A stretch of 64,000 nt of DNA from NCBI GenBank assembly GCA_947627045.1, contig CANQUM010000001.1:1-64000 (forward strand), given 5' to 3'. This document shows, piece by piece, positions 51,825 through 58,707 of the stretch. The first letter of the stretch is position 1; each line of letters starts with the position of its first letter. The notes beneath the pieces are model-generated. The model had not been told where the DNA came from. It did not search any database and was given only the letters and a program-made list of their open reading frames with translations. The DNA comes from an uncultured Clostridia bacterium. GTDB lineage: Bacteria; Bacillota; Clostridia; Oscillospirales; Ruminococcaceae. A program made the position numbers and the translations under genes.

Positions 51825-51877
51825 GTTTGTTAATTGAGAATTGACAATTGATAATGGATAATTATTGCTATAATAAA

Positions 51878-52090
51878 TCATTCTTCCGCCTCTTGCATAA
51901 GTTTATTACAATGTTCACTTAATTTTGAGGCTTCGTCTGCTAAACATTCAAAAGCTCCTCTGAAAATGTCGTCTTCAAATGAATTGATAAAGCATAATAA
52001 GCATACTTGGGCAAGCCCGGATAGCATTTCAGCCTCTTTCATTACATCTTCAAAGTCTACTAAATGAATAGCTCTAAATTTTCTTTTCAT
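51878..52090 (-). CDS. Small conserved protein, family A-prime (copy 4)
   Basis: 70 residues; within them a single difference (Asp for Gly before IFRGAF) from the 44949-45161 protein. It has the same FRGAFECLADEASKL core, AAGGAAGTG ribosome site and divergent position relative to an RHH gene. Unlike the other three loci, no hairpin chain S lies at its 3' end; an R repeat does. The -10 region on the minus strand is ACATATAAT with a poor -35 box. Function unknown. Confidence 0.75.
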   Translation of the reverse strand: MKRKFRAIHLVDFEDVMKEAEMLSGLAQVCLLCFINSFEDDIFRGAFECLADEASKLSEHCNKLMQEAEE

Positions 52091-52455
52091 TGATTTCACT
52101 TCCTTTTTGTTTGATATATTTAATTATATGTATATTGAATCCAATAATCGATATAAAAATGGACAAACATGGGGTACAACATACAAGTCAATTTGTACAT
52201 TGACACTTGCGTTCTATTGATGAAGCAATGGATCTTAATTTGTAATGTTCATTTATGTCATTTCCTTTTTTAGAATGTAACCATACTTATGTTATGACGT
52301 CATACCTATATTATAATATGACGTCATATAATATGCAATATGCAAAACACACAATTAATACGATTTATATTTGTATATATTGACTAAAATATACAAATGT
52401 GATATATTTATTTTAAAATAAAAAAATGATTTAATTTTATTGGGTGGTGAAAAAT
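52091..52455. promoter_or_regulatory. Divergent control region of cassette 4
   Basis: No gene. It contains two identical perfect palindromes TATGACGTCATA (52294-52305 and 52318-52329; centres 24 bases apart), the RHH promoter with flanking 10-bp half-sites (52370-52409), and the minus-strand promoter region of the A-prime gene near 52120-52150. Operators for the cassette's own RHH and XRE proteins are the simplest explanation. Confidence 0.6.
52370..52409 (+). promoter_or_regulatory. Promoter and operator of RHH gene copy 4
   Basis: TTGACT (52381-52386) and TATATT (52404-52409) are 17 bases apart. Perfect 10-bp arms ATTTGTATAT (52370-52379) and ATATACAAAT (52390-52399) enclose the -35 box, the same 30-base span as at 15447-15476. 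Confidence 0.7.
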
Positions 52456-52650
52456 ATGCCTGCTAGTAAAGATAAGATAAAAGCAATTGATAAATACAAC
52501 AAAGAGCACTATGAAAGAATTGAGATGAGAGTTCCCATAGGTAAAAAGGAAAAACTTGCAGCTCATGCAAAGGAGTATGACGGCTCTCTAAACAAGTTCC
52601 TTAATCGGGCAGCTGATGAAGCTATGGATAGAGATAAAAATAATGGATAA
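52456..52650 (+). CDS. Ribbon-helix-helix small protein, copy 4
   Basis: 64 residues. MPASKDKIKAIDKYNKEHYERI, strand EMRVPIGKKE, helix KLAAHAKEYD, helix SLNKFLNRAADEAMDRD: the same Arc-like pattern as the other copies and the most diverged of the four in its N-terminus. GGGTGGTG precedes ATG 52456. Followed 55 bases later by an XRE gene on the same strand, forming an RHH-XRE pair. Confidence 0.8.
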   Translation: MPASKDKIKAIDKYNKEHYERIEMRVPIGKKEKLAAHAKEYDGSLNKFLNRAADEAMDRDKNNG

Positions 52651-52705
52651 TTAATAGCGGATAATGTACAAATGGAATATCAAATACATTATTGGGGGCG
52701 GTAAT

Positions 52706-52930
52706 GTGCCGATAAAATTTAAAATTGATGTTATTTCAGCTCTAAAAAGAGCTGGATACAATACCAACACTATAAGAAAAGAGAAACTTCTTTCTGAGGG
52801 AACACTTCAAAGCCTGCGTAATGGAAAGTATATTTCTATGGGCGCTATTTCAAAAATTTGCAAACTGCTTAATTGCCAGCCCGGAGATATTATGGAATAT
52901 GTAGATAATGATACAACAGAGAATGAATAA
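52706..52930 (+). CDS. Small XRE-family DNA-binding protein (cassette copy 4)
   Basis: 74 residues. MPIKFKIDVISALKRAGYNTNTIRKEKLLSEGTLQSLRNGK followed by GAISKICKLLNCQPGDIMEYVDN. It aligns along its length with the 34074 protein; the ending NCQPGDIMEYVD is identical. The start appears to be GTG 52706 after GGGGGCGG; an overlapping ATG is out of frame. It lies 42 bases before the ferredoxin subunit gene, so it may be read together with the oxidoreductase genes. Confidence 0.85.
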   Translation: MPIKFKIDVISALKRAGYNTNTIRKEKLLSEGTLQSLRNGKYISMGAISKICKLLNCQPGDIMEYVDNDTTENE

Positions 52931-52972
52931 CTGATAATTATTTTGAAAAATATATGAGGAGGAAAGGTAAGT

Positions 52973-53179
52973 ATGGCAAAAATCACTGTTAATTTTGAAA
53001 AATGCAAAGGCTGCGGTCTTTGTACAACAGCCTGTCCTAAGAAGATAGTTGAGCTTCAAAAGAAAAAGCGAAACTCAAAGGGATATTTTACGGCAGTGTG
53101 TATTGACGACGATGCTTGTATTGGCTGTAAAAGCTGTGCAATTATGTGTCCCGACTGCTGTATAACTGTAGAGAGATAG
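52973..53179 (+). CDS. 2-oxoacid:ferredoxin oxidoreductase, delta (ferredoxin) subunit
   Basis: 68 residues with two 4Fe-4S motifs, CKGCGLCTTACP and CIGCKSCAIMCPDC, each CxxCxxCxxxC(P). It carries electrons from the catalytic dimer to ferredoxin. AGGAGG precedes the ATG. First of four genes in the order delta-alpha-beta-gamma, the korDABC/vor arrangement. Confidence 0.93.
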   Translation: MAKITVNFEKCKGCGLCTTACPKKIVELQKKKRNSKGYFTAVCIDDDACIGCKSCAIMCPDCCITVER

Positions 53180-53210
53180 GAAATAAACTATATAAATGGA
53201 GTTGAATTAA

Positions 53211-54266
53211 ATGGAGAGAAATTTGATGAAAGGTAACGAGGCATTAGCAGAAGCTGCTATGCGAGCTGGCTGTAAATGCTTTTTCGGTTATCCAATAACG
53301 CCGCAGACGGAGATTTCTGCATATCTTGCTAAGAAAATGCAGGCTAACGGCGGAGTGTTTTTACAGGCTGAAAGCGAGATCGCGGCAATTAATATGGTTC
53401 TCGGTGCGTCTGCAACAGGAACAAGATGTATGACCTCAAGCTCTTCGCCGGGAATATCGTTAAAGAGTGAGGGAATATCTTACATAGCAGGATCAGATCT
53501 GCCGTGCGTTATTATAAATGTTGAAAGAGGCGGGCCAGGTTTAGGAGGCATACAGCCGTCGCAGTCTGACTACTGGCAGGCAACAAAGGCTCTCGGACAC
53601 GGAGATTTTCAGCTTTTGGTATTTGCACCTGCTTCAGTTCAGGAAATGGTAGATATGGTAGTTAAGGCTTTTGACAAGGCTGATGAATACAGAATGCCGG
53701 CTATGATTTTAGCTGATGGTTTGCTTGGTCAGATGATGGAGCCTGTTACTTTCCCTGAGATAAGCGCCGAACAAAAGCCTAAGCCTTGGGCTTGCGACGG
53801 TACAAAGATGAAGAGAAAGCACAATATCATAAATTCGCTCTATCTCCAGCCTGAAACGCTTGAGAACTCTAACATAAGCCGTTATGAGAGGTACAAGAAA
53901 ATCAAAGAAACTGAAACAGACGCAGAGATTTATCTTTGCGATGATGCTGAAATAGTTGTTACTGCCTTTGGTGCAACAGCGAGAGTTGCAAAGAGTGCTG
54001 TAAATACTGCAAGAGAGCAGGGTATAAAAGCAGGACTTTTCCGTCCAAAGACATTGTGGCCATTCCCAGTTAAGGAAATAAACGAGGCTTGCAAGTCTGC
54101 TAAGAATGTGCTTAGCGTTGAGATGTCTATGGGTCAAATGATAGACGACGTAAAGCTCGCTCTTGAATGCAGAATACCTGTGTCATTCTTTGGAAGAACA
54201 GGCGGAGTTATTCCAAAGCCTTCTGAAATACTGGAAGAAATAAAGAAACTGGGAGGTGCTGAATAA
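53211..54266 (+). CDS. 2-oxoacid:ferredoxin oxidoreductase, alpha subunit (KorA/VorB type)
   Basis: 351 residues. MKGNEALAEAAMRAGCKCFFGYPITPQTE is the N-terminal pattern of this subunit; RGGPGLGGIQPSQSDYWQATKALGHGD follows. It oxidatively decarboxylates a 2-oxoacid to acyl-CoA together with the TPP subunit. Sequence alone does not separate 2-oxoglutarate from 2-oxoisovalerate enzymes. ATG 53211 has GGAG upstream; ATG 53226 is a reasonable alternative. Confidence 0.92.
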   Translation: MERNLMKGNEALAEAAMRAGCKCFFGYPITPQTEISAYLAKKMQANGGVFLQAESEIAAINMVLGASATGTRCMTSSSSPGISLKSEGISYIAGSDLPCVIINVERGGPGLGGIQPSQSDYWQATKALGHGDFQLLVFAPASVQEMVDMVVKAFDKADEYRMPAMILADGLLGQMMEPVTFPEISAEQKPKPWACDGTKMKRKHNIINSLYLQPETLENSNISRYERYKKIKETETDAEIYLCDDAEIVVTAFGATARVAKSAVNTAREQGIKAGLFRPKTLWPFPVKEINEACKSAKNVLSVEMSMGQMIDDVKLALECRIPVSFFGRTGGVIPKPSEILEEIKKLGGAE

Positions 54267-55027
54267 TGTCAGTTGTATTTGAAAAACCTCATTCACTTTG
54301 CGATGTTAATCTGCACTATTGCCCGGGCTGCACACATGGAATTATTCACAGACTTGTCTGCGAGGTAATTGATGAAATGGGCATTGAGGGAAATACTGTA
54401 GGTATATGTCCTGTTGGCTGTTCTGTTATGGCGTATGATTATTTTAACTGCGATATGATAGAGGCGGCTCACGGAAGAGCTCCTGCGACTGCGACAGGAG
54501 TTAAGAGAGCAAGACCTGATCTTATGGTATTTACATATCAGGGCGACGGCGACTTAGCAGCCATTGGAACAGCTGAGACTGTTCACGCAGCAACAAGAGG
54601 GGAGAACATAGTTGTTATATTCATAAACAACACTACCTACGGAATGACAGGAGGTCAAATGGCTCCTACGACATTACCCGGTCAGGTAACACAGACAACT
54701 CCTTTCGGACGTGATCCAAAGGTTCAGGGTTATCCGATAAGAGTATGCGAAATGCTTTCAACACTTTCGGGAACGGCTCTTGCACAAAGGGTTGCCGTTG
54801 ACAGTGTTCCACACATTAATGAAGCTAAAAAGGCTATCAGAAAAGCCTTTGAGAATGAGAGAGACGAAAAAGGCTTCTCGATAGTCGAAGTTCTTTCCAC
54901 CTGCCCGACAAACTGGGGACTTTCTCCTGTAGAAGCGCTGGAAAGACTGAGAACAGATATGATTCCTTACTATCCTCTGGGAGTTTTTAAGGATTGCGAC
55001 GCAAAAAATCCAAAGGAGGAGAAGTAA
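54266..55027 (+). CDS. 2-oxoacid:ferredoxin oxidoreductase, beta (TPP) subunit
   Basis: 253 residues. Cys pairs in HYCPGCTHGI and GICPVGCSV, the TPP/Mg motif TYQGDGDLAAIGTAE and IVVIFINNTTYGMTGGQMAPTT identify the thiamine-diphosphate subunit. Its ATG shares one base with the stop of the alpha subunit gene, so translation is coupled. Confidence 0.94.
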   Translation: MSVVFEKPHSLCDVNLHYCPGCTHGIIHRLVCEVIDEMGIEGNTVGICPVGCSVMAYDYFNCDMIEAAHGRAPATATGVKRARPDLMVFTYQGDGDLAAIGTAETVHAATRGENIVVIFINNTTYGMTGGQMAPTTLPGQVTQTTPFGRDPKVQGYPIRVCEMLSTLSGTALAQRVAVDSVPHINEAKKAIRKAFENERDEKGFSIVEVLSTCPTNWGLSPVEALERLRTDMIPYYPLGVFKDCDAKNPKEEK

Positions 55028-55028
55028 T

Positions 55029-55559
55029 ATGTTAAACGAAATAATTTTAGCAGGCTTTGGCGGACAGGGAATTCTATTTGCCGGAAAGATACTTGCATAC
55101 GGCGGACTTATGGACAACAAGGAAATATCGTGGCTGCCGTCATACGGACCTGAGATGAGGGGAGGTACTGCAAACTGCAGTGTGTGCATTTCTGACGACC
55201 CTATCGGTTCACCGCTTGTTTTAGAGCCTAATTACCTTATTGTTATGAACACACCTTCTTTTGACAAGTTTATAGGCAGCGTTCTGCCTGGAGGAAAAGT
55301 GTTTGTTGACAGCACAATGATAGATAAAAAGTCGGAAAGAGACGACATAGAATGTTTTTATGTACCTGCTTCTCAGCTTGCAGAGGAGAACAAAATGTCT
55401 GGTATGGCGAATATTATTCTGCTTGGAAAGTTCATAAAGGAAACAGGTATAATCTCAATTGACACTTTACATAAAGCGTTTGAAAAGGCAATTCCTCCAA
55501 AAAAGGCAAATCTTATTGATGTTAATATGAAGGCGATACAGCTTGGTCAGCAGGAATAG
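55029..55559 (+). CDS. 2-oxoacid:ferredoxin oxidoreductase, gamma subunit
   Basis: 176 residues. ILAGFGGQGILFAGKILAYGGLMDNKEISWLPSYGPEMRGGTANCSV is the N-terminal signature of the gamma subunit family. AAAGGAGGAG precedes the ATG, 1 base after the beta subunit stop. It completes the enzyme, which would supply reduced ferredoxin, or in reverse allow reductive carboxylation. Confidence 0.94.
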   Translation: MLNEIILAGFGGQGILFAGKILAYGGLMDNKEISWLPSYGPEMRGGTANCSVCISDDPIGSPLVLEPNYLIVMNTPSFDKFIGSVLPGGKVFVDSTMIDKKSERDDIECFYVPASQLAEENKMSGMANIILLGKFIKETGIISIDTLHKAFEKAIPPKKANLIDVNMKAIQLGQQE

Positions 55560-55619
55560 CGGAAAATCGTTTTTGTCTTTCAGCCATTGGGATGTAGCTT
55601 GCTAAACTGTGGGATTGAA

Positions 55620-56012
55620 TTAATAACGGACAATTGATAATTGACAATTTAAAATGCACAATACTACCGTAAAACCGAGATAAAGATTAGAAGTAAGAGA
55701 TTGTTTTCTCTTGCTTCTTTTTATTTTCATGATGTTTGACAAATAATTAATTATATCTTTAACTGGCTTTATATCTTCTTCATTAAGATTTGAAATCTCA
55801 ATTATCTGTTTCCTATTCAACCCCATAAGGTAATCTAGGGATACATTGAAAACTTCAGCTAGCCTAACTAATATATCAGGTGATGGGGTGCGTTCTAACA
55901 ACTCATAATATGAAATGGTTGATTTTGAAACTCCCAGTCTCTCTGCTAATTGTGTTTGAGTTAATCTGTATTGCATTCGTAATTCTTTAAGTCTTGTTGC
56001 AAAATTATCCAT
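55620..56012 (-). CDS. XRE-family transcriptional regulator
   Basis: About 130 residues. An N-terminal helix-turn-helix (MDNFATRLKELRMQYRLTQTQLAERLGVSKSTISYYE) is followed by PDILVRLAEVFNVSLDYLMG and a linker. The last ~15 residues are read from a heptad repeat (ACAATTGATAAT type) that lies over the stop codon. ATG 56012 with GGAGGTG upstream is preferred. Divergent from another XRE gene across ~170 bases with two matched operators. Confidence 0.85.
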   Translation of the reverse strand: MDNFATRLKELRMQYRLTQTQLAERLGVSKSTISYYELLERTPSPDILVRLAEVFNVSLDYLMGLNRKQIIEISNLNEEDIKPVKDIINYLSNIMKIKRSKRKQSLTSNLYLGFTVVLCILNCQLSIVRY

Positions 56013-56061
56013 AATTACTTTTTCACCTCCATTTTTATCATAGCACATTTTGTATTAAAAA

Positions 56062-56137
56062 TGTTCAAATTTCGAACATTAATATTTTAGCATGGAAAAA
56101 TAATAAATTCTATTAGCTAATGTTCCAAATTAGAACA
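56062..56137. promoter_or_regulatory. Paired operators TGTTC-7-GAACA between divergent XRE genes
   Basis: TGTTC (56062-56066) with GAACA (56074-56078), and TGTTC (56121-56125) with GAACA (56133-56137). Both have 7-base spacers and their centres are 59 bases apart, one near each start codon. Each palindrome probably serves one of the divergent genes. Confidence 0.7.
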
Positions 56138-56184
56138 GACATTTTTGTGAAAATATGATAAAATTGAAAAAAGGGTGTGATATA

Positions 56185-56397
56185 ATGGATCAATTTGCAA
56201 ATAGACTTAAACAAGCAAGAAAAATGGCTGGACTTACTCAGGAGCAAGTATCATTTGAATTGGATATATCTAGAAGTAATATATCAAAATATGAGAATGG
56301 ATTTCTAAAACCTAATATTCAAACAATTAAAGATCTGATAAAATTATATAAAGTTGATGCAAATTATCTGTTTGGTAGTGATGAAGATAGTATGTAA
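56185..56397 (+). CDS. Small XRE-family regulator, divergent partner
   Basis: 70 residues, almost entirely one helix-turn-helix: MDQFANRLKQARKMAGLTQEQVSFELDISRSNISKYENG, then IQTIKDLIKLYKVDANYLFG. The N-terminus (MDxFAxRLK) resembles that of the facing regulator, so the two may descend from one gene. ATG 56185 follows AAGGGTG. No effector genes are adjacent, so the pair may control each other or distant targets. An R repeat follows the gene. Confidence 0.85.
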   Translation: MDQFANRLKQARKMAGLTQEQVSFELDISRSNISKYENGFLKPNIQTIKDLIKLYKVDANYLFGSDEDSM

Positions 56398-56424
56398 ATA
56401 TTTAAAAGTTTTTACTATGTATAG

Positions 56425-56494
56425 CCCGCCGTTGTACATAGTATCACATTAATATATTTTTTCAAAGGCGGCAGAGCCACCGGCGGCTCGCCGG
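56425..56494 (-). repeat. R repeat before pyrH
   Basis: Minus orientation: CCCGCCGTTGTAC, AT-rich middle, TTCAAAGGCGGCAG and the hairpin CCGGCGGCTCGCCGG region. Confidence 0.8.
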
Positions 56495-56504
56495 TATTTT
56501 TTTA

Positions 56505-56533
56505 TTTACATTTCAGGTTGTTTATGGTATACT
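56505..56533 (+). promoter_or_regulatory. Promoter of pyrH-frr-uppS-cdsA operon
   Basis: TTTACA (56505-56510) and TATACT (56528-56533) with a 17-base spacer. Confidence 0.65.
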
Positions 56534-56568
56534 GTTAAATAGCAATATAGAATAAAGGGTGTGTTGTA

Positions 56569-57282
56569 GTGAAACCGAAGTATAACAGGATTCTTTTGAA
56601 GCTTAGCGGCGAAGCTTTGGCAGGCGATAAGCAAATGGGCTTGAGTTTTGACGTTATAAACTCTTTCGGCAAGGCTATCAAGAAATGCGTCGACGCAGGA
56701 GTTGAGGTTGGAATAGTAGTTGGCGGAGGTAATTTCTGGAGAGGGCGTTCAAGCGGAGCAATGGACAGAACGAGAGCCGACCATATTGGTATGCTGGCAA
56801 CAGCTATGAATGCGCTGGCGGTTGCAGACGGTTTGGAAAACTGCGGTTTACAGGTCAGGGTACAGACGGCAATATCAATGCCGGAGGTCGCTGAACCTTA
56901 TATAAGAAATCGTGCAATGCGGCATTTTGAAAAAGGACGAGTGATTATATTCGGCTGCGGAACAGGAAATCCGTTTTTCTCAACTGATACAGCGGCAGCT
57001 CTCAGGGCGGCAGAAATTGAAGCCGACATAATTTTTAAGGCTACTATGGTCGACGGAGTTTATGATAAAGATCCTCACAAATACAAAGACGCTGTAAAAT
57101 ATGATGAGCTTTCTTTTAATGAAATACTGTCAAAAGGCCTGCAGGTTATGGATTCAACAGCGGCGGCAATGTGCAAGGATAACAACATACCTATCTATGT
57201 ATTTGATTTGGCTGATCCTGAAAACATATACAGAGCTTGTATGGGCGAGTCGGTCGGAACAAAGGTAATTAACAATATTTAA
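56569..57282 (+). CDS. pyrH: Uridylate kinase PyrH
   Basis: 237 residues. [22 protein letters not shown] at the N-terminus, [15 protein letters not shown] and [39 protein letters not shown] are the UMP kinase signatures. It phosphorylates UMP. The start is GTG 56569 after AAAGGGTG; no ATG is better placed. pyrH-frr-uppS-cdsA-dxr-rseP-ispG-polC is a conserved Firmicutes order. Confidence 0.97.
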   Translation: MKPKYNRILLKLSGEALAGDKQMGLSFDVINSFGKAIKKCVDAGVEVGIVVGGGNFWRGRSSGAMDRTRADHIGMLATAMNALAVADGLENCGLQVRVQTAISMPEVAEPYIRNRAMRHFEKGRVIIFGCGTGNPFFSTDTAAALRAAEIEADIIFKATMVDGVYDKDPHKYKDAVKYDELSFNEILSKGLQVMDSTAAAMCKDNNIPIYVFDLADPENIYRACMGESVGTKVINNI

Positions 57283-57311
57283 TATTTAATAAAAAGTAAA
57301 GGAGAATTATT

Positions 57312-57866
57312 ATGAAAGAAGTACTTAATAGAGCAGAGGAAAAGATGAACAAGACAATTAACAGTCTGAAAAATGAGTTTGCGTCAATCAGGGCAGGCAG
57401 GGCAAACCCGTCTGTGCTTGATAAGGTTTTGGTTAATTATTACGGAACACCAACGCCGATAAATCAGATGGCAGCCGTTTCGGTTTCAGAGGCAAGAGTT
57501 TTGGTTATACAGCCATGGGATAAGAGTCTTATCAAAGACATTGAAAAGGCTATTCAGGCATCGGATATTGGAATTAATCCTGCAAATGACGGAAATGTTA
57601 TCAGGCTTACATTCCCACAGCTTACTGAGGACAGAAGAAAGGAAATCGTTAAGGATCTGAAAAAGTATGGTGAGGAAGCAAAGGTAGCTATACGTTCCGC
57701 ACGCCGTGATGCCAATGAAAAGCTAAAGGCAATGAAAAAAAATTCCGAACTTACTGAGGATGACCTGAAAAACGGCGAGGATAAGACTCAAAAACTAACT
57801 GATAAGTTTACTAAGAATATAGACGAGATAGTTGCCGAAAAGGAAAAGGAAGTATTGTCTATCTAA
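57312..57866 (+). CDS. frr: Ribosome recycling factor
   Basis: 184 residues, standard length. SIRAGRANPSVLDKVLVNYYGTPTPINQMA, VIQPWDKSLIKDIEKAIQASDIG and LTFPQLTEDRRKEIVK are the RRF signatures. With EF-G it splits post-termination ribosomes. AAAGGAG precedes the ATG, 29 bases after pyrH. Confidence 0.97.
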   Translation: MKEVLNRAEEKMNKTINSLKNEFASIRAGRANPSVLDKVLVNYYGTPTPINQMAAVSVSEARVLVIQPWDKSLIKDIEKAIQASDIGINPANDGNVIRLTFPQLTEDRRKEIVKDLKKYGEEAKVAIRSARRDANEKLKAMKKNSELTEDDLKNGEDKTQKLTDKFTKNIDEIVAEKEKEVLSI

Positions 57867-57902
57867 CGATCTGTGCTATTGTCTTTAACGGAGGTTCGGT
57901 GT

Positions 57903-58637
57903 GTGATAAAAAACAGCAATAAACTGATTAGTAATGACGGGTTTATAATTCCAAAGCATATAGGCGTTATTATGGACGGTAACGGCAGATGGGCAAAAAA
58001 ACGTCTTCTGCCTAGAAAGTTCGGACACAGAGAGGGAGCAAAGACATTTAAAAAAATTGCTCTTGCAGGCAAGGCTATGGGCGTTGAGTTTATGACCTTC
58101 TATGCGTTTTCAACCGAGAACTGGAAACGCCCGAAGGACGAGGTCGACGCTATAATGAAGTTATTTGAAGATTACCTCGATGATGTATCCTCATTTGAAA
58201 AGGAAAATATAAGGCTTATTTTTATCGGAGACAGGTCTGTGCTTTCTGAAAATCTGCAAAAAAAGATGAAACACGCTGAGGAAATATCAAAAGATTTTGA
58301 TTCAATGACGGTAATACTGGCTGTAAACTATGGAGGTCAGAGCGAGATATGCCGAAGCGTCAGAGAAATAGCGAGAAAAGTTAAAAACAACGAGCTTCAA
58401 GCAGATGATATTGACGAGCGTCTAATTGAAGAAAATCTTGATACTAAGGAAATTCCGCCTGTTGATCTGATAATAAGACCAAGCGGAGAAATGAGACTTT
58501 CAAATTTCCTTATATGGCAGTCTGCCTATGCAGAGTATTATTTTACAGATATTCTGTGGCCTGATTTTAAGGAAAAAGACTTGGCAGATGCTATAAAGTC
58601 GTTCAGTGAGCGCAGCAGAAGATTCGGCGGGGTTTAG
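57903..58637 (+). CDS. uppS: Isoprenyl (undecaprenyl) diphosphate synthase UppS
   Basis: 244 residues. IPKHIGVIMDGNGRWAKKR contains the catalytic Asp; TFYAFSTENWKRPKDEV and DLIIRPSGEMRLSNFLIWQSAYAEYYF follow. It extends farnesyl diphosphate to the C55 lipid carrier for wall synthesis. GTG 57903 is chosen, 9 bases after GGAGG; the frame runs open further upstream. It sits between frr and cdsA as usual. Confidence 0.96.
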   Translation: MIKNSNKLISNDGFIIPKHIGVIMDGNGRWAKKRLLPRKFGHREGAKTFKKIALAGKAMGVEFMTFYAFSTENWKRPKDEVDAIMKLFEDYLDDVSSFEKENIRLIFIGDRSVLSENLQKKMKHAEEISKDFDSMTVILAVNYGGQSEICRSVREIARKVKNNELQADDIDERLIEENLDTKEIPPVDLIIRPSGEMRLSNFLIWQSAYAEYYFTDILWPDFKEKDLADAIKSFSERSRRFGGV

Positions 58638-58674
58638 ATTATATTCACACTTAATAACTGAAAAATTGAAAATA

Positions 58675-58707
58675 GGAGGATTGCTCCTTTCGGGGCATAT
58701 TATAAAT
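58675..58707 (+). promoter_or_regulatory. SD-hairpin-start element of cdsA
   Basis: AGGAGG, then TGCTCC, loop TTTC, GGGGCA (6-bp stem with one G-T pair), then 10 bases to ATG 58708. GGAG of the SD could instead pair with CTCC of the left arm. Confidence 0.7.

Noticed and set aside
14774-56494. R elements as insertion sequences
   Set aside because: Units are ~50-115 bases with no transposase; they fit REP/MITE-like repeats better, and no target duplications were clear by eye.
58606-58707. Upstream 34-codon extension of cdsA
   Set aside because: It reads through the uppS end and the SD-hairpin; family N-termini begin at the membrane helix starting at 58708.
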